This document shows positions 11,994 to 18,671 of a stretch of 18,671 nt of DNA, piece after piece. The stretch comes from Chloroflexota bacterium. GTDB taxonomy: Bacteria > Chloroflexota > Anaerolineae > B4-G1 > SLSP01. The stretch is taken from assembly GCA_022707725.1 (NCBI GenBank), contig JAKJAB010000024.1:1-18671 (forward strand), in the 5' to 3' direction. The position numbers and the translations under genes are program-made. Each line of letters starts with the position of its first letter. Position 1 is the first letter of the stretch. Below the pieces are notes generated by a model that was given only the letters and a program-made list of their open reading frames with translations, was not told where the DNA came from and did not search any database.

Positions 11994-14419
11994 CTTAAAT
12001 CTCCTCCGCCGCGCCAAAACTCGGCCACACGTTCTGCCAGAGATTGGTTTTCCGGCTGACTTAGATCGGGATCGGCTTGCAACAGGCTCTCGGCGATCAT
12101 TCGTACTTGATGCAGCAAGCGGGTATCGGCCAACGCTGTCATCGGCAATTCGGGGAAGCCGCTCTGCTGCGTGCCCAGGAATTCGCCGGGGCCGCGCATC
12201 TCCAGGTCTTTCTGCGCCAGCACAAAACCGTCGGGGGTCGCGGCTACGGCTTTGAGGCGCTCGTTGGCGTCTTCGGAGGCGCTGTCGGCCAACAGCAGAC
12301 AGTAGGATTGATGCGCACCGCGGCCCACACGCCCGCGAAACTGGTGCAGTTGCGCCAGGCCGAAGCGGTCCGCGCCGTCGATGAGCATCACTGTGGCGTT
12401 TGGCACATCGATGCCCACCTCGACGACCGAGGTGGCGACCAGCACGTCGAGTTCGCCACGCGCAAACTGCCCCATCACAGCCTCTTTATCGGCGGAACGA
12501 AGTCGCCCGTGCAACAAGCCAAGTCGCAGATCGGGCAACACTTCCTTGCGCAAGCGGTCATATTCGGCGACCGCAGCTTTGGCGTCGATCTTCTCCGAGA
12601 CTTCCACCAGGGGATAGATGATGAAGGCCTGCCGTCCTTGCTGTACCTGGGCGCGGATGAAGGCATAAGCACGCTCGCGCTCGCGGGGGAACAACACGCG
12701 CGTCTCGATAGGTTGCCGGCCCGGCGGCATCTCGTCCAACACGGAGACATCGAGATGTCCCCACACAGTCAATTCCAGCGAGCGCGGAATGGGCGTAGCC
12801 GTCATCATCAACAAATGTGGCGAGAATCGCCCATTGTAGCCCTTTTGGCGCAGCGCGCCGCGTTGTTCGACGCCGAAACGATGTTGCTCATCGACCACCA
12901 CGAACGCGAGGTCTTGGAAAGCCACCGCTTCCTGAATCAGTGCGTGCGTGCCGACCACGACCTGCAAGGAGCCGTCTGCCAGCCCGGCGTAGACCGCTTC
13001 ACGCTCCTCGCCGCTGGTACTACCGGTGAGCAGACCAAGGGTTGGACGTGGTTCTGGAAAGACCTCAAACAATTTGGAAAGACTCTTGTAGTGCTGCTCG
13101 GCGAGGATTTCCGTAGGGGCCATCAACGCGGCCTGAGCGCCGCTCGCCGCCGGCACCGCCATCGCCAACCCTGCAACCACCGTCTTACCCGCGCCAACAT
13201 CGCCCTGCAAGAGGCGGTTCATCGGCTGACCGGAACTTAAATCGCGCAGGATCTCTTCGAGGGAGCGTTGCTGCGCGGCGGTCAGTATATAAGGCAAACT
13301 GGCTTGTAATGCCGCCACGTAAGCGGCATCAACCTGGATCGCGCGCCCCGGTTGCGACTTCCAGGCCAGTTTTTGGCGCAGCAGTCCCAATTGCAGGTAA
13401 AGGGTCTCTTCGAAGGCCAGACGGCGTCGTCCGGCATTGAGGTGTTCCTGATTGTCGGGCAGGTGGACGCCCCACAGAGCACGATCCAACGGAAGCAGGT
13501 CGTACTCTTTTCGCAAAGCGTCGGGCAGGGCATCGGGGACGCGTCTGGCCCACGCCGATAACGTGCGTTCCAGCGTCATCCGCATCCAACGCTGCTGCAA
13601 ACCTTCCGTCAGCGCGTACACGGGCTGAATGCGCACGTTCGTCAAATCCTTGCGGCCCACCAGCTCCCAATCCGGGGCGTTCATCGTCAACCGACCCAGG
13701 TACTCGTCCACCTTGCCACTGACCAGGATTTGCATCCCGGAGCGGATGCGGCCTTCGAGGTAACTCTGGTTGAACCAGGTAACTTCCATCGTACCGGTGT
13801 TGTCGGAAAGCACAGCGCGGAACAGCGATTTGCCACCCTGGGTCTTGCGCAACCCGGCATCCCACACAGTCGCCAGGACGCTCACCAGCTCGCCATAGAC
13901 CAGGCGGTTGATTGTCTTCAGGGTGGAGTAATCCTCATAGCGGCGGGGATAGAAGTACAACAAGTCACGCACGGTTTCGACACCGAGTTTCGCCAATAAT
14001 TCCCCACGCTTCTTCCCAATGCCGGCCAACATCTCCACCGAGGCTTCGAGGCCCCGACCGGGTACGTTGCGCGGCTGGCGGTGAGAAGCAGGTTGCTCCG
14101 GCGGCAGGGCTGCCTGGGGTTCGGCCCCTATGGGTGCTTCCTCTGGGGTGCCTTCGGCTGTAGGCGAGGTGCGCAAAGCCGCACGCAAAGCCTGCATCGC
14201 CTCGCGCCGGGCTTCGATTTTGAGACTGCTATAAGCCCGCAGATGAGCGGCGATATCCTCCACCCAGGGACGAGCTGGTTCGCCAAATGCGCCCACGGCC
14301 TGTTTGACCCAGGTGTCGGCGTAGCGGGCTAATCCACCCGCGACAGCTTTATCCTGGCAGGCGTAATCTTTTTCCTCCAGGTTGAGGATCTTTTCCAATA
14401 TTTCCAATGGTTTAACCAT
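11990..14419 (-). CDS. recG: ATP-dependent DNA helicase RecG, 809 aa
   Basis: RecG remodels stalled replication forks and branched DNA. The N-terminal extension (about 1-125) includes a helical segment and a Pro/Ala/Glu linker; long extensions occur in RecG of several deep-branching phyla. A helix-hairpin-helix-like LAGIGKKRGELLAKLGVETVRDLLYFYPRRYED follows, then the OB-fold wedge domain (about 170-260). The SF2 helicase core has Walker A GDVGAGKT (406-413), APTEILAEQH, the DEQH box (510-513) with RFGVEQR, MTATPIPRSLELTVWG, ATSVVEVGIDVPNATVM and QFRGRVGRG. The C-terminus holds GEFLGTQQSGFPE, the usual RecG ending region. AGGAGC is 6 nt before the ATG. It lies 43 bp after a DegV gene and overlaps coaD. 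Confidence 0.97.
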   Translation of the reverse strand: MVKPLEILEKILNLEEKDYACQDKAVAGGLARYADTWVKQAVGAFGEPARPWVEDIAAHLRAYSSLKIEARREAMQALRAALRTSPTAEGTPEEAPIGAEPQAALPPEQPASHRQPRNVPGRGLEASVEMLAGIGKKRGELLAKLGVETVRDLLYFYPRRYEDYSTLKTINRLVYGELVSVLATVWDAGLRKTQGGKSLFRAVLSDNTGTMEVTWFNQSYLEGRIRSGMQILVSGKVDEYLGRLTMNAPDWELVGRKDLTNVRIQPVYALTEGLQQRWMRMTLERTLSAWARRVPDALPDALRKEYDLLPLDRALWGVHLPDNQEHLNAGRRRLAFEETLYLQLGLLRQKLAWKSQPGRAIQVDAAYVAALQASLPYILTAAQQRSLEEILRDLSSGQPMNRLLQGDVGAGKTVVAGLAMAVPAASGAQAALMAPTEILAEQHYKSLSKLFEVFPEPRPTLGLLTGSTSGEEREAVYAGLADGSLQVVVGTHALIQEAVAFQDLAFVVVDEQHRFGVEQRGALRQKGYNGRFSPHLLMMTATPIPRSLELTVWGHLDVSVLDEMPPGRQPIETRVLFPRERERAYAFIRAQVQQGRQAFIIYPLVEVSEKIDAKAAVAEYDRLRKEVLPDLRLGLLHGRLRSADKEAVMGQFARGELDVLVATSVVEVGIDVPNATVMLIDGADRFGLAQLHQFRGRVGRGAHQSYCLLLADSASEDANERLKAVAATPDGFVLAQKDLEMRGPGEFLGTQQSGFPELPMTALADTRLLHQVRMIAESLLQADPDLSQPENQSLAERVAEFWRGGGDLS

Positions 14420-14462
14420 TCACGCTCCTAAAAGTCGGGTAATCGAGTCGTCGTTAGTCGGA

Positions 14463-15317
14463 TCACAGATCACCGGCGCGGACCAAGGCTACACCCACAG
14501 CACCAGGGCCGACGTGCGCGCCGAAGATGGGGCCGACTTCCACCAGCAACGGCGAAGGATCAGGCGCGTAAGGCGCTAGGGCCTCGCTAAGCCGCGTGAT
14601 AACAGCGGGATCAGCATGCGCGTGCAATACAGCCAACTTTTGCAGCGGGGCCATCGTCATCACTGTGTCGACCATGTGCTGGAGCGCGCGCTGATGCGTG
14701 CGCACCCGTCCGATCAACTGCGCCTCGCCAGCAGCAAACGCGATCATCGGCTTGATCTGCAACAGGGATACCAGCTTCGCGGCCGCCCAACTCACACGCC
14801 CGCTGCGGCGCAGGTACTCCGGCGAATCCAACATACCGAGTACGGTGGCACGCGCGCACGACTGCATGATCAACGCTTTGATCTCGTCCAGCGATGCGTC
14901 GCGCGCTACAGCCTCAGCCACCATCAGCGCCACCCAGCCAATCCCCATAGACACCTGTCCGGTATCGAAGACATGGACCGTCGCCCCTGTCAACTGCTGG
15001 GCAGCAAGCATCGCGTGGCTGTAAAGGCTGCTCACATTCGCTGAAGCAAACAAACCGATGATGTCGCGCGCGCCCTCCGCCACCAATGCCTGGTAAGCCT
15101 GTAGAAACTCAGCCGGAGCCGGAGCGGCTGTCTTCGGCATAACATCCGACGTCAACAATTGGCGGTAAAACCACCCATAATTGGCAGAGACTCCGACCAG
15201 GTGGCTGGTCTGCCCCATCAGCAAATAGATGGGGACGACTTTGATCTTGAACTGCTCAATCAGATGTGGCGGAATGTCCGCTACACCATCGGTGACGATG
15301 CGAATATGACCGCCCAT
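14463..15317 (-). CDS. DegV family fatty-acid-binding protein, FakB-like, 284 aa
   Basis: DegV/FakB proteins hold a fatty acid in a buried tunnel and present its carboxylate to FakA for phosphorylation to acyl-phosphate. The canonical pattern is present: IVTDGVADIP (7-16), PKTAAPAPAEF (61-71, T63 at the FakB Thr position), ASANVSSLYSHA (91-102), VFDTGQVSMGIG (117-127), SPEYLRRSGRVS (165-176), SLLQIKPMIAF, VRTHQRAL, H233, and GAHVGPGAVG (267-276, H268). These fit the carboxylate-binding Thr/Ser/His set. No strong Shine-Dalgarno is near the ATG at 15317. A G-rich run 17 nt away lies at the end of the preceding DegV gene, only 6 bp distant, so coupling is likely. With fakA upstream, a FakB role is probable. 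The bound lipid is unknown. Confidence 0.9.
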   Translation of the reverse strand: MGGHIRIVTDGVADIPPHLIEQFKIKVVPIYLLMGQTSHLVGVSANYGWFYRQLLTSDVMPKTAAPAPAEFLQAYQALVAEGARDIIGLFASANVSSLYSHAMLAAQQLTGATVHVFDTGQVSMGIGWVALMVAEAVARDASLDEIKALIMQSCARATVLGMLDSPEYLRRSGRVSWAAAKLVSLLQIKPMIAFAAGEAQLIGRVRTHQRALQHMVDTVMTMAPLQKLAVLHAHADPAVITRLSEALAPYAPDPSPLLVEVGPIFGAHVGPGAVGVALVRAGDL

Positions 15318-15323
15318 GCGCGC

Positions 15324-16193
15324 TTAACGCCATACCCCCTCATAGATGACCATACCGACCCCTTCTGGACCGATATGCGAGGCCAGGATCGGGTCATAAG
15401 TGATGACGGGGAAGTCCCGGTTTGGCATGATTTGTTCGAGCCGGGTTTTGAGCAATAGCGCTTCCTCTGTTGGCTGCGCGCCGCTCTGGAAAATGACGAG
15501 TTGATTGATCCGCGAGAATTCGGAGGCAAACTCCACCAGCTTGTCGAGCGCCCGCTCCGGTTTACGGCTTTTCTCCTGCGGGATGATGTCGCCATCCTCA
15601 ATCACGAGGAAGGGGTGAATTTTGAGCATCGCCCCGAGAATCGCCTGCATGGCGCTGAGTTTGCCGCTGTTGTAGATGTAATCCAGGGTGTGCGAGATCA
15701 TCACCACGTAGATGCGGGGAATCATGCCCCGGATGCGTTTGACCACATCTGGCAGGGGCAGGTCGCCTTGCTGCAGCAATTCCCCGGCTTTCTCCACCAA
15801 CAGTCCCAGGCCCACGGACATCGTCTGGGAATCCAGCACGGTAATATCGCACCGTCCCATAAAGTCACGAGCCGCGATGCGCGCGTTCCGCATGACAGGG
15901 CTGAGATGACTCGAGGACAGAATCAGCAACATACGGTTGGTGCGATACAGCGTGCGCTCGAAGACTGCGCGAAAGTCATCTGGGGAGGGGCCAATGATCT
16001 CCACGGGACTGCGCGACTGCTCCAGTTCGGCCAGTAAGTCAATATGACCGTCTGTTTGCTGATCATACATAAAGTTACGGCCATTTGCCTGGGCGACAAT
16101 GGGCAACGAGACAATGCCAAGTTCACGGAGACGCGCCGCCGAGAGATAAGCCGTCCCATCGGTAATCAATTGAATGTGATGATTGCCGCTCAC
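15324..16193 (-). CDS. Divergent DegV family protein, 289 aa
   Basis: This is a second DegV-fold protein in tandem with a more canonical one. Fold markers are LITDGTAYLS (9-18), ILSSSHLSPVMRNA (91-104), ITVLDSQTMSVGLGLLVEKA, HTLDYIYNSGKLS (168-180), AMLKIHPFLVIEDG and ASHIGPEGVGMVIYEG (271-286, H273). Against FakB norms, the Thr-Ser-Gln-Pro segment reads EIIGPSP, the GGR motif becomes SGK, and the mid-C-terminal His is missing. The start is GTG at 16193 with AAGGAG 7 nt upstream. It lies 96 bp after fakA; that gap holds AT-rich stretches but no convincing terminator or promoter. Binding of a different lipid, or a regulatory role, is inferred from the substitutions. Confidence 0.86.
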   Translation of the reverse strand: MSGNHHIQLITDGTAYLSAARLRELGIVSLPIVAQANGRNFMYDQQTDGHIDLLAELEQSRSPVEIIGPSPDDFRAVFERTLYRTNRMLLILSSSHLSPVMRNARIAARDFMGRCDITVLDSQTMSVGLGLLVEKAGELLQQGDLPLPDVVKRIRGMIPRIYVVMISHTLDYIYNSGKLSAMQAILGAMLKIHPFLVIEDGDIIPQEKSRKPERALDKLVEFASEFSRINQLVIFQSGAQPTEEALLLKTRLEQIMPNRDFPVITYDPILASHIGPEGVGMVIYEGVWR

Positions 16194-16289
16194 ACCCTTG
16201 CTCCTTAGTTATAAATTCGTAATAATTCCGCTATCCTGACGAAGAACACATAAGACGCTCAATCGCGCCATATCCTCGCCAGGATTCAT

Positions 16290-17990
16290 TTATTCAATGG
16301 AAATAATGTAGGGATAATGGGGTTGTCCGCCTTCGACAACCTCGAATTCCAGGTCGGGGTAGATCTCGCTCAACCGCTCGGCCAGCGCCTCTGCCTGAGC
16401 TGCATCCATGCCCTCACCGTAGTACAGCGTCACCAACTCACAGTCCTCAAGCTCAACCTCGGCTAACAGCCAATCAACCACCTCGCCGAAAGACTCTGCA
16501 TCCACCACCAGGTCACCATCGAGCAGTCCAATGGCGTCGCCCTCCCGCACGTCGATGCCGTTTAGGGCCACGTCGCGGGTTGCCCACGTCACTTCGCCGG
16601 TGATCACCTCTTTGGCCGCGCGCAACATCGCCGCCACATTGCCATCCAGCGTCGCCTGTTGATCAAGGGCCAGGAGCGCAGACACGCCCTGCGGGATGGA
16701 GCGCGTCGGCACCACAGCGACATGCTTCTGGCTCACCTCCGCAGCTTGCTGCGCCGCCAGCAGAATATTCTTGTTATTGGGAAGAATGATAACGGAATCG
16801 GATAATGATTGATCAATGGCCGCCAGGATTTGCGCGGTGCTAGGATTCATGGTCTGCCCGCCCTCGACAATGCCGGTCGCGCCCAGACTGCGGAATACCT
16901 TTTGCAATCCGTCGCCAGCAGCCACGGCCACGACGGCGATATTGGGGGGTTCTTCCACCGGCATCAGCACACCGGCATGGGCGAAGGTTGAGGCAGGCAC
17001 CGCTTCTCGCCCCGCGATGTACGCTTCGTACTGAGTTTGCATATCCTCAACGACGACATCGCGCAGAGAGCCGCACTTCGCGCCGTAGCTGATGGGGATG
17101 CCCGGATCGAGCACGTGCACGTGCACTTTAACGGTCTGCGGATCGCCCACCACCAGAGCGGAATCCCCCATCGCTTCAATGGTAGCGCGCATCCCGGCGA
17201 CATCCAAAGCATGACCGGCGACAATAAACTGTACATCATACGGATAATTACTATCGAAATGTAATGCCTCAGTCATTAGATCGTGGGGCGCTTCGTGGAC
17301 TTGTATCGCCAGCGTCGCACTGGCGGTGGGACGTTCGATTTCTTCTACCGATAACCCTTTCATATAGCGCAACATCCCTTCAAGGACCACAAACAGCCCC
17401 TGCCCACCTGAATCGACGACGCCGGCCTGACGCAACACCGGCAGCAATTGTGGGGTACGAGCGACAGCGGACTTCGCCCGTTGGACCAACCGCTCAAAAA
17501 CACACTGTAAATCCTCGGTCTCCTGCACGGCTAACGCAGACTCCTCCGCCACCTCACGCATGACGGTCAGGATTGTGCCTTCCACCGGCTTGACGACGCC
17601 CTTGTAGGCAGTGTCGCGCGCTTCATTCAGCGCGACCGGCATATCTGCAGCACTCATGTACCCTTTAGAGTCCAGACCACGCGCAAACCCGCGCAAAATC
17701 TGGGAAAGAATCACACCGGAGTTGCCGCGCGCGCCCATCAGCGCGCCATGGGCCACCTTGCTGGCAAGACGTCCTACGTTCTCTTCTTCCACATCGGCGA
17801 TTTCACTCCAGGCGGATGTCATCGTCAACATCATGTTTGTCCCGGTATCACCATCCGGCACTGGAAAGACGTTGAGCGCGTTGATCTCCGCCTGGTGTTG
17901 TCGAAGCCAGGACAAGGCGGCCGCCACCATAAATTTCAAGTCATGCCCATCAAGACTATAGACGCTCTCACTGCCCCCTCGTTCGCCCAC
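16290..17990 (-). CDS. fakA: Fatty acid kinase FakA (YloV, DhaL-domain protein), 566 aa
   Basis: FakA phosphorylates FakB-bound fatty acids with ATP, giving acyl-phosphate for PlsY. The N-terminal DhaL kinase domain (about 10-215) shows LNVFPVPDGDTGTNM (39-53; D46 and D48 are metal ligands), HGALMGARGNSGVILSQ (81-97) and VVDSGGQG (191-198). The middle domain (about 225-340) has H290 and H292 in VKVHVHVLDPG; the family's upstream Cys position reads Asp (D252 in YPYDVQFIV). The C-terminal domain has VAAGDGLQKVFRSLGA, VIILPNNKNI, VPTRSIPQG and the closing LYYGEG and YPYIISIE. GTG at 17990 follows GGGGG, 10 bp after the Asp23 gene stop. Order and partners match the rpmB-yloU-yloV region of Bacillus, and both DegV genes follow. 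Confidence 0.95.
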   Translation of the reverse strand: MGERGGSESVYSLDGHDLKFMVAAALSWLRQHQAEINALNVFPVPDGDTGTNMMLTMTSAWSEIADVEEENVGRLASKVAHGALMGARGNSGVILSQILRGFARGLDSKGYMSAADMPVALNEARDTAYKGVVKPVEGTILTVMREVAEESALAVQETEDLQCVFERLVQRAKSAVARTPQLLPVLRQAGVVDSGGQGLFVVLEGMLRYMKGLSVEEIERPTASATLAIQVHEAPHDLMTEALHFDSNYPYDVQFIVAGHALDVAGMRATIEAMGDSALVVGDPQTVKVHVHVLDPGIPISYGAKCGSLRDVVVEDMQTQYEAYIAGREAVPASTFAHAGVLMPVEEPPNIAVVAVAAGDGLQKVFRSLGATGIVEGGQTMNPSTAQILAAIDQSLSDSVIILPNNKNILLAAQQAAEVSQKHVAVVPTRSIPQGVSALLALDQQATLDGNVAAMLRAAKEVITGEVTWATRDVALNGIDVREGDAIGLLDGDLVVDAESFGEVVDWLLAEVELEDCELVTLYYGEGMDAAQAEALAERLSEIYPDLEFEVVEGGQPHYPYIISIE

Positions 17991-18000
17991 ACTAAGCCCC

Positions 18001-18357
18001 CTAATCTATATCGCTGACGCGCAAAGCCTGGATATGTACATTCACTTTAGCCACTGGCAACTCGAGAATCTTTTCAATCTGGTACTTGACCACATGTTTG
18101 ATGCTCTCAGCCACGGTTGACACCCGCGTTCCGTATTCTACCACCACGTACAAGTCCACGACAACCTTCCCTTCCCGGACCTGTACTTCCACCCCACGTT
18201 TCCTGTCAGCGGACAAAATATCGGCCAGGCCGGTCGCAAAGTTTTTAGGAACCGTGCCTACAACCCCATAGCACGTCTGTACCGCCTCGCTGACAACTGA
18301 CGCGATTGCGGCAGGGGACACATCTATTCTCCCCCGAGGTTGCACCTTTTCATCCAT
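18001..18357 (-). CDS. Asp23/Gls24 family protein, YloU-like, 118 aa
   Basis: This is a small cytosolic Asp23 (DUF322) protein beginning MDEKVQPRGRIDVSPAAIASVVSEAVQTCYGVVG. Strands GVEVQVREGKVVVDLYVVVEYG follow, then the hallmark VAESIKHVVKYQIEKILELPVAKVNVHIQALRV. The ATG at 18357 lies 7-8 nt after GGGAGGAGGG; the longer open frame to 18468 runs into the divergent rpmB control region and has no such signal. The stop is 10 bp before fakA. This is the yloU-fakA pairing found in Firmicutes, pointing to a conserved link with fatty-acid kinase or envelope homeostasis, though no mechanism is established. The paralogue at 8560-8922 is shorter at its N-terminus and adjoins fabG and nusB. Confidence 0.92.
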   Translation of the reverse strand: MDEKVQPRGRIDVSPAAIASVVSEAVQTCYGVVGTVPKNFATGLADILSADRKRGVEVQVREGKVVVDLYVVVEYGTRVSTVAESIKHVVKYQIEKILELPVAKVNVHIQALRVSDID

Positions 18358-18373
18358 AAAACCCTCCTCCCAG

Positions 18374-18401
18374 TTGCATCTTTTCCTCTTTGTGGTATGA
18401 T
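18374..18401 (+). promoter_or_regulatory. Promoter of rpmB
   Basis: TTGCAT (18374-18379) and TATGAT (18396-18401) have a 16-bp spacer. The start would be near 18408, giving a leader of about 27 nt with GAGGTG. The minus-strand promoter for the Asp23-fakA operon must lie in the same 77-bp gap, but I see no convincing box for it. Confidence 0.65.
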
Positions 18402-18414
18402 GACCGCCGTCATC
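18399..18414. promoter_or_regulatory. Inverted repeat overlapping the rpmB -10 and start site
   Basis: GATGAC (18399-18404) and GTCATC (18409-18414) are perfect 6-bp arms with a CGCC centre. They overlap the -10 box and expected start of rpmB in the divergent rpmB/asp23 region. It could be an operator, a 5' hairpin, or chance. Confidence 0.4.
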
Positions 18415-18434
18415 GAGACAGAAGAGGTGAAAAA

Positions 18435-18620
18435 ATGGCAAAATGTGAAATTTGCGGTAAGGCCCCAATGTTTGGGCACAATGTCAGTCACTCAAACCGG
18501 GCGACCAACCGGCAATTCCGCCCCAACATTCAGTCCAAGCGGATGCTGGTCGACGGTGCGTGGCGGCGTATTCACATCTGTACACGCTGTTTGCGCACGC
18601 TATCCCGTGGCGGGAAGTAA
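18435..18620 (+). CDS. rpmB: Large-subunit ribosomal protein L28, 61 aa
   Basis: L28 is a small 50S protein. The sequence MAKCEICGKAPMFGHNVSHSNR is diagnostic, with RRFRPNIQ-like NRQFRPNIQSKRM and a C-terminal HICTRCLRTLSRGGK. Four cysteines (C4, C7, C49, C52) make this the zinc-ribbon form. The ATG at 18435 follows GAGGTG closely; the open frame extending to 18390 includes promoter sequence and is not used. It is divergent from the Asp23-fakA operon, the same layout as rpmB/yloU in Bacillus. The 51 bases after the stop show no terminator or gene before the window ends. Confidence 0.96.
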   Translation: MAKCEICGKAPMFGHNVSHSNRATNRQFRPNIQSKRMLVDGAWRRIHICTRCLRTLSRGGK

Positions 18621-18671
18621 CGTACACTGTACTGAATCCCACGTAACAGCCCCGTTGACCAACCCGGAAAC

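Noticed and set aside
12077..13240. A 387-codon plus-strand open frame opposite recG
   Set aside because: No recognisable domain; His/Arg-rich shadow of the RecG helicase core.
16194..16289. Gap between fakA and the second DegV gene as a separate promoter/terminator region
   Set aside because: Only a 5-bp stem (ATCCT/AGGAT) without a T tract and weak -10-like AT-rich stretches are visible; not enough to call either.

Overview
The window looks like chromosomal core sequence from a GC-rich member of the Chloroflexota, most likely Anaerolineae or a relative. That placement is inference. It rests on a membrane protein combining a zinc ribbon, Thr-Pro linkers and LysM domains, a small protein with a PDWL-type N-terminus, Bacillus-like operon logic (rpmB / Asp23 / fakA / recG; fab genes / Asp23 / nusB), and frequent TTG/GTG starts behind good Shine-Dalgarno sequences. 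No mobile element, CRISPR array, rRNA or tRNA was recognised.

Left part (1-2413, minus strand): an iron-uptake operon of a DtxR-family regulator, feoA and the N-terminal 473 codons of feoB, which runs off the window edge. A sigma70-type promoter (TTGACG-16 bp-TATAAT) is followed at once by a perfect 9+2+9 inverted repeat, the expected place for an autoregulatory metal-responsive operator.

Middle-left (2472-5787): a plus-strand trio with small gaps. It encodes a zinc-ribbon/TM/double-LysM protein, a 169-residue protein of unknown family, and a receiver domain fused to a CpaE/MinD-like ATPase domain whose P-loop lacks its second lysine. A bidirectional terminator separates it from a convergent gene for a small C-tail-anchored protein. 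This is the least understood part of the window.

Middle (5874-8031): mpg (3-methyladenine DNA glycosylase, TTG start) converges on a minus-strand gene for a cyclic-2,3-diphosphoglycerate synthetase-like P-loop protein, which has its own promoter.

Right part (8062-18357, minus strand): a long co-directional housekeeping cluster. From its 5' end it reads Asp23/Gls24 protein, fakA, two DegV/FakB-like proteins, recG, coaD and a DivIVA-like coiled-coil protein, with a terminator at that point. A new consensus promoter, physically interlaced with the terminator, then drives rpmF, fabD, fabG, a second Asp23/Gls24 protein and nusB, closed by a strong terminator. rpmB diverges at the far right. The cluster brings together acyl-phosphate production (FakA with FakB), malonyl transfer and ketoacyl reduction (FabD, FabG), CoA synthesis (CoaD), ribosomal proteins L28 and L32, DNA repair (RecG) and rRNA transcription (NusB). 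It resembles several Bacillus neighbourhoods fused together, without plsX, fapR, acpP or fabH.
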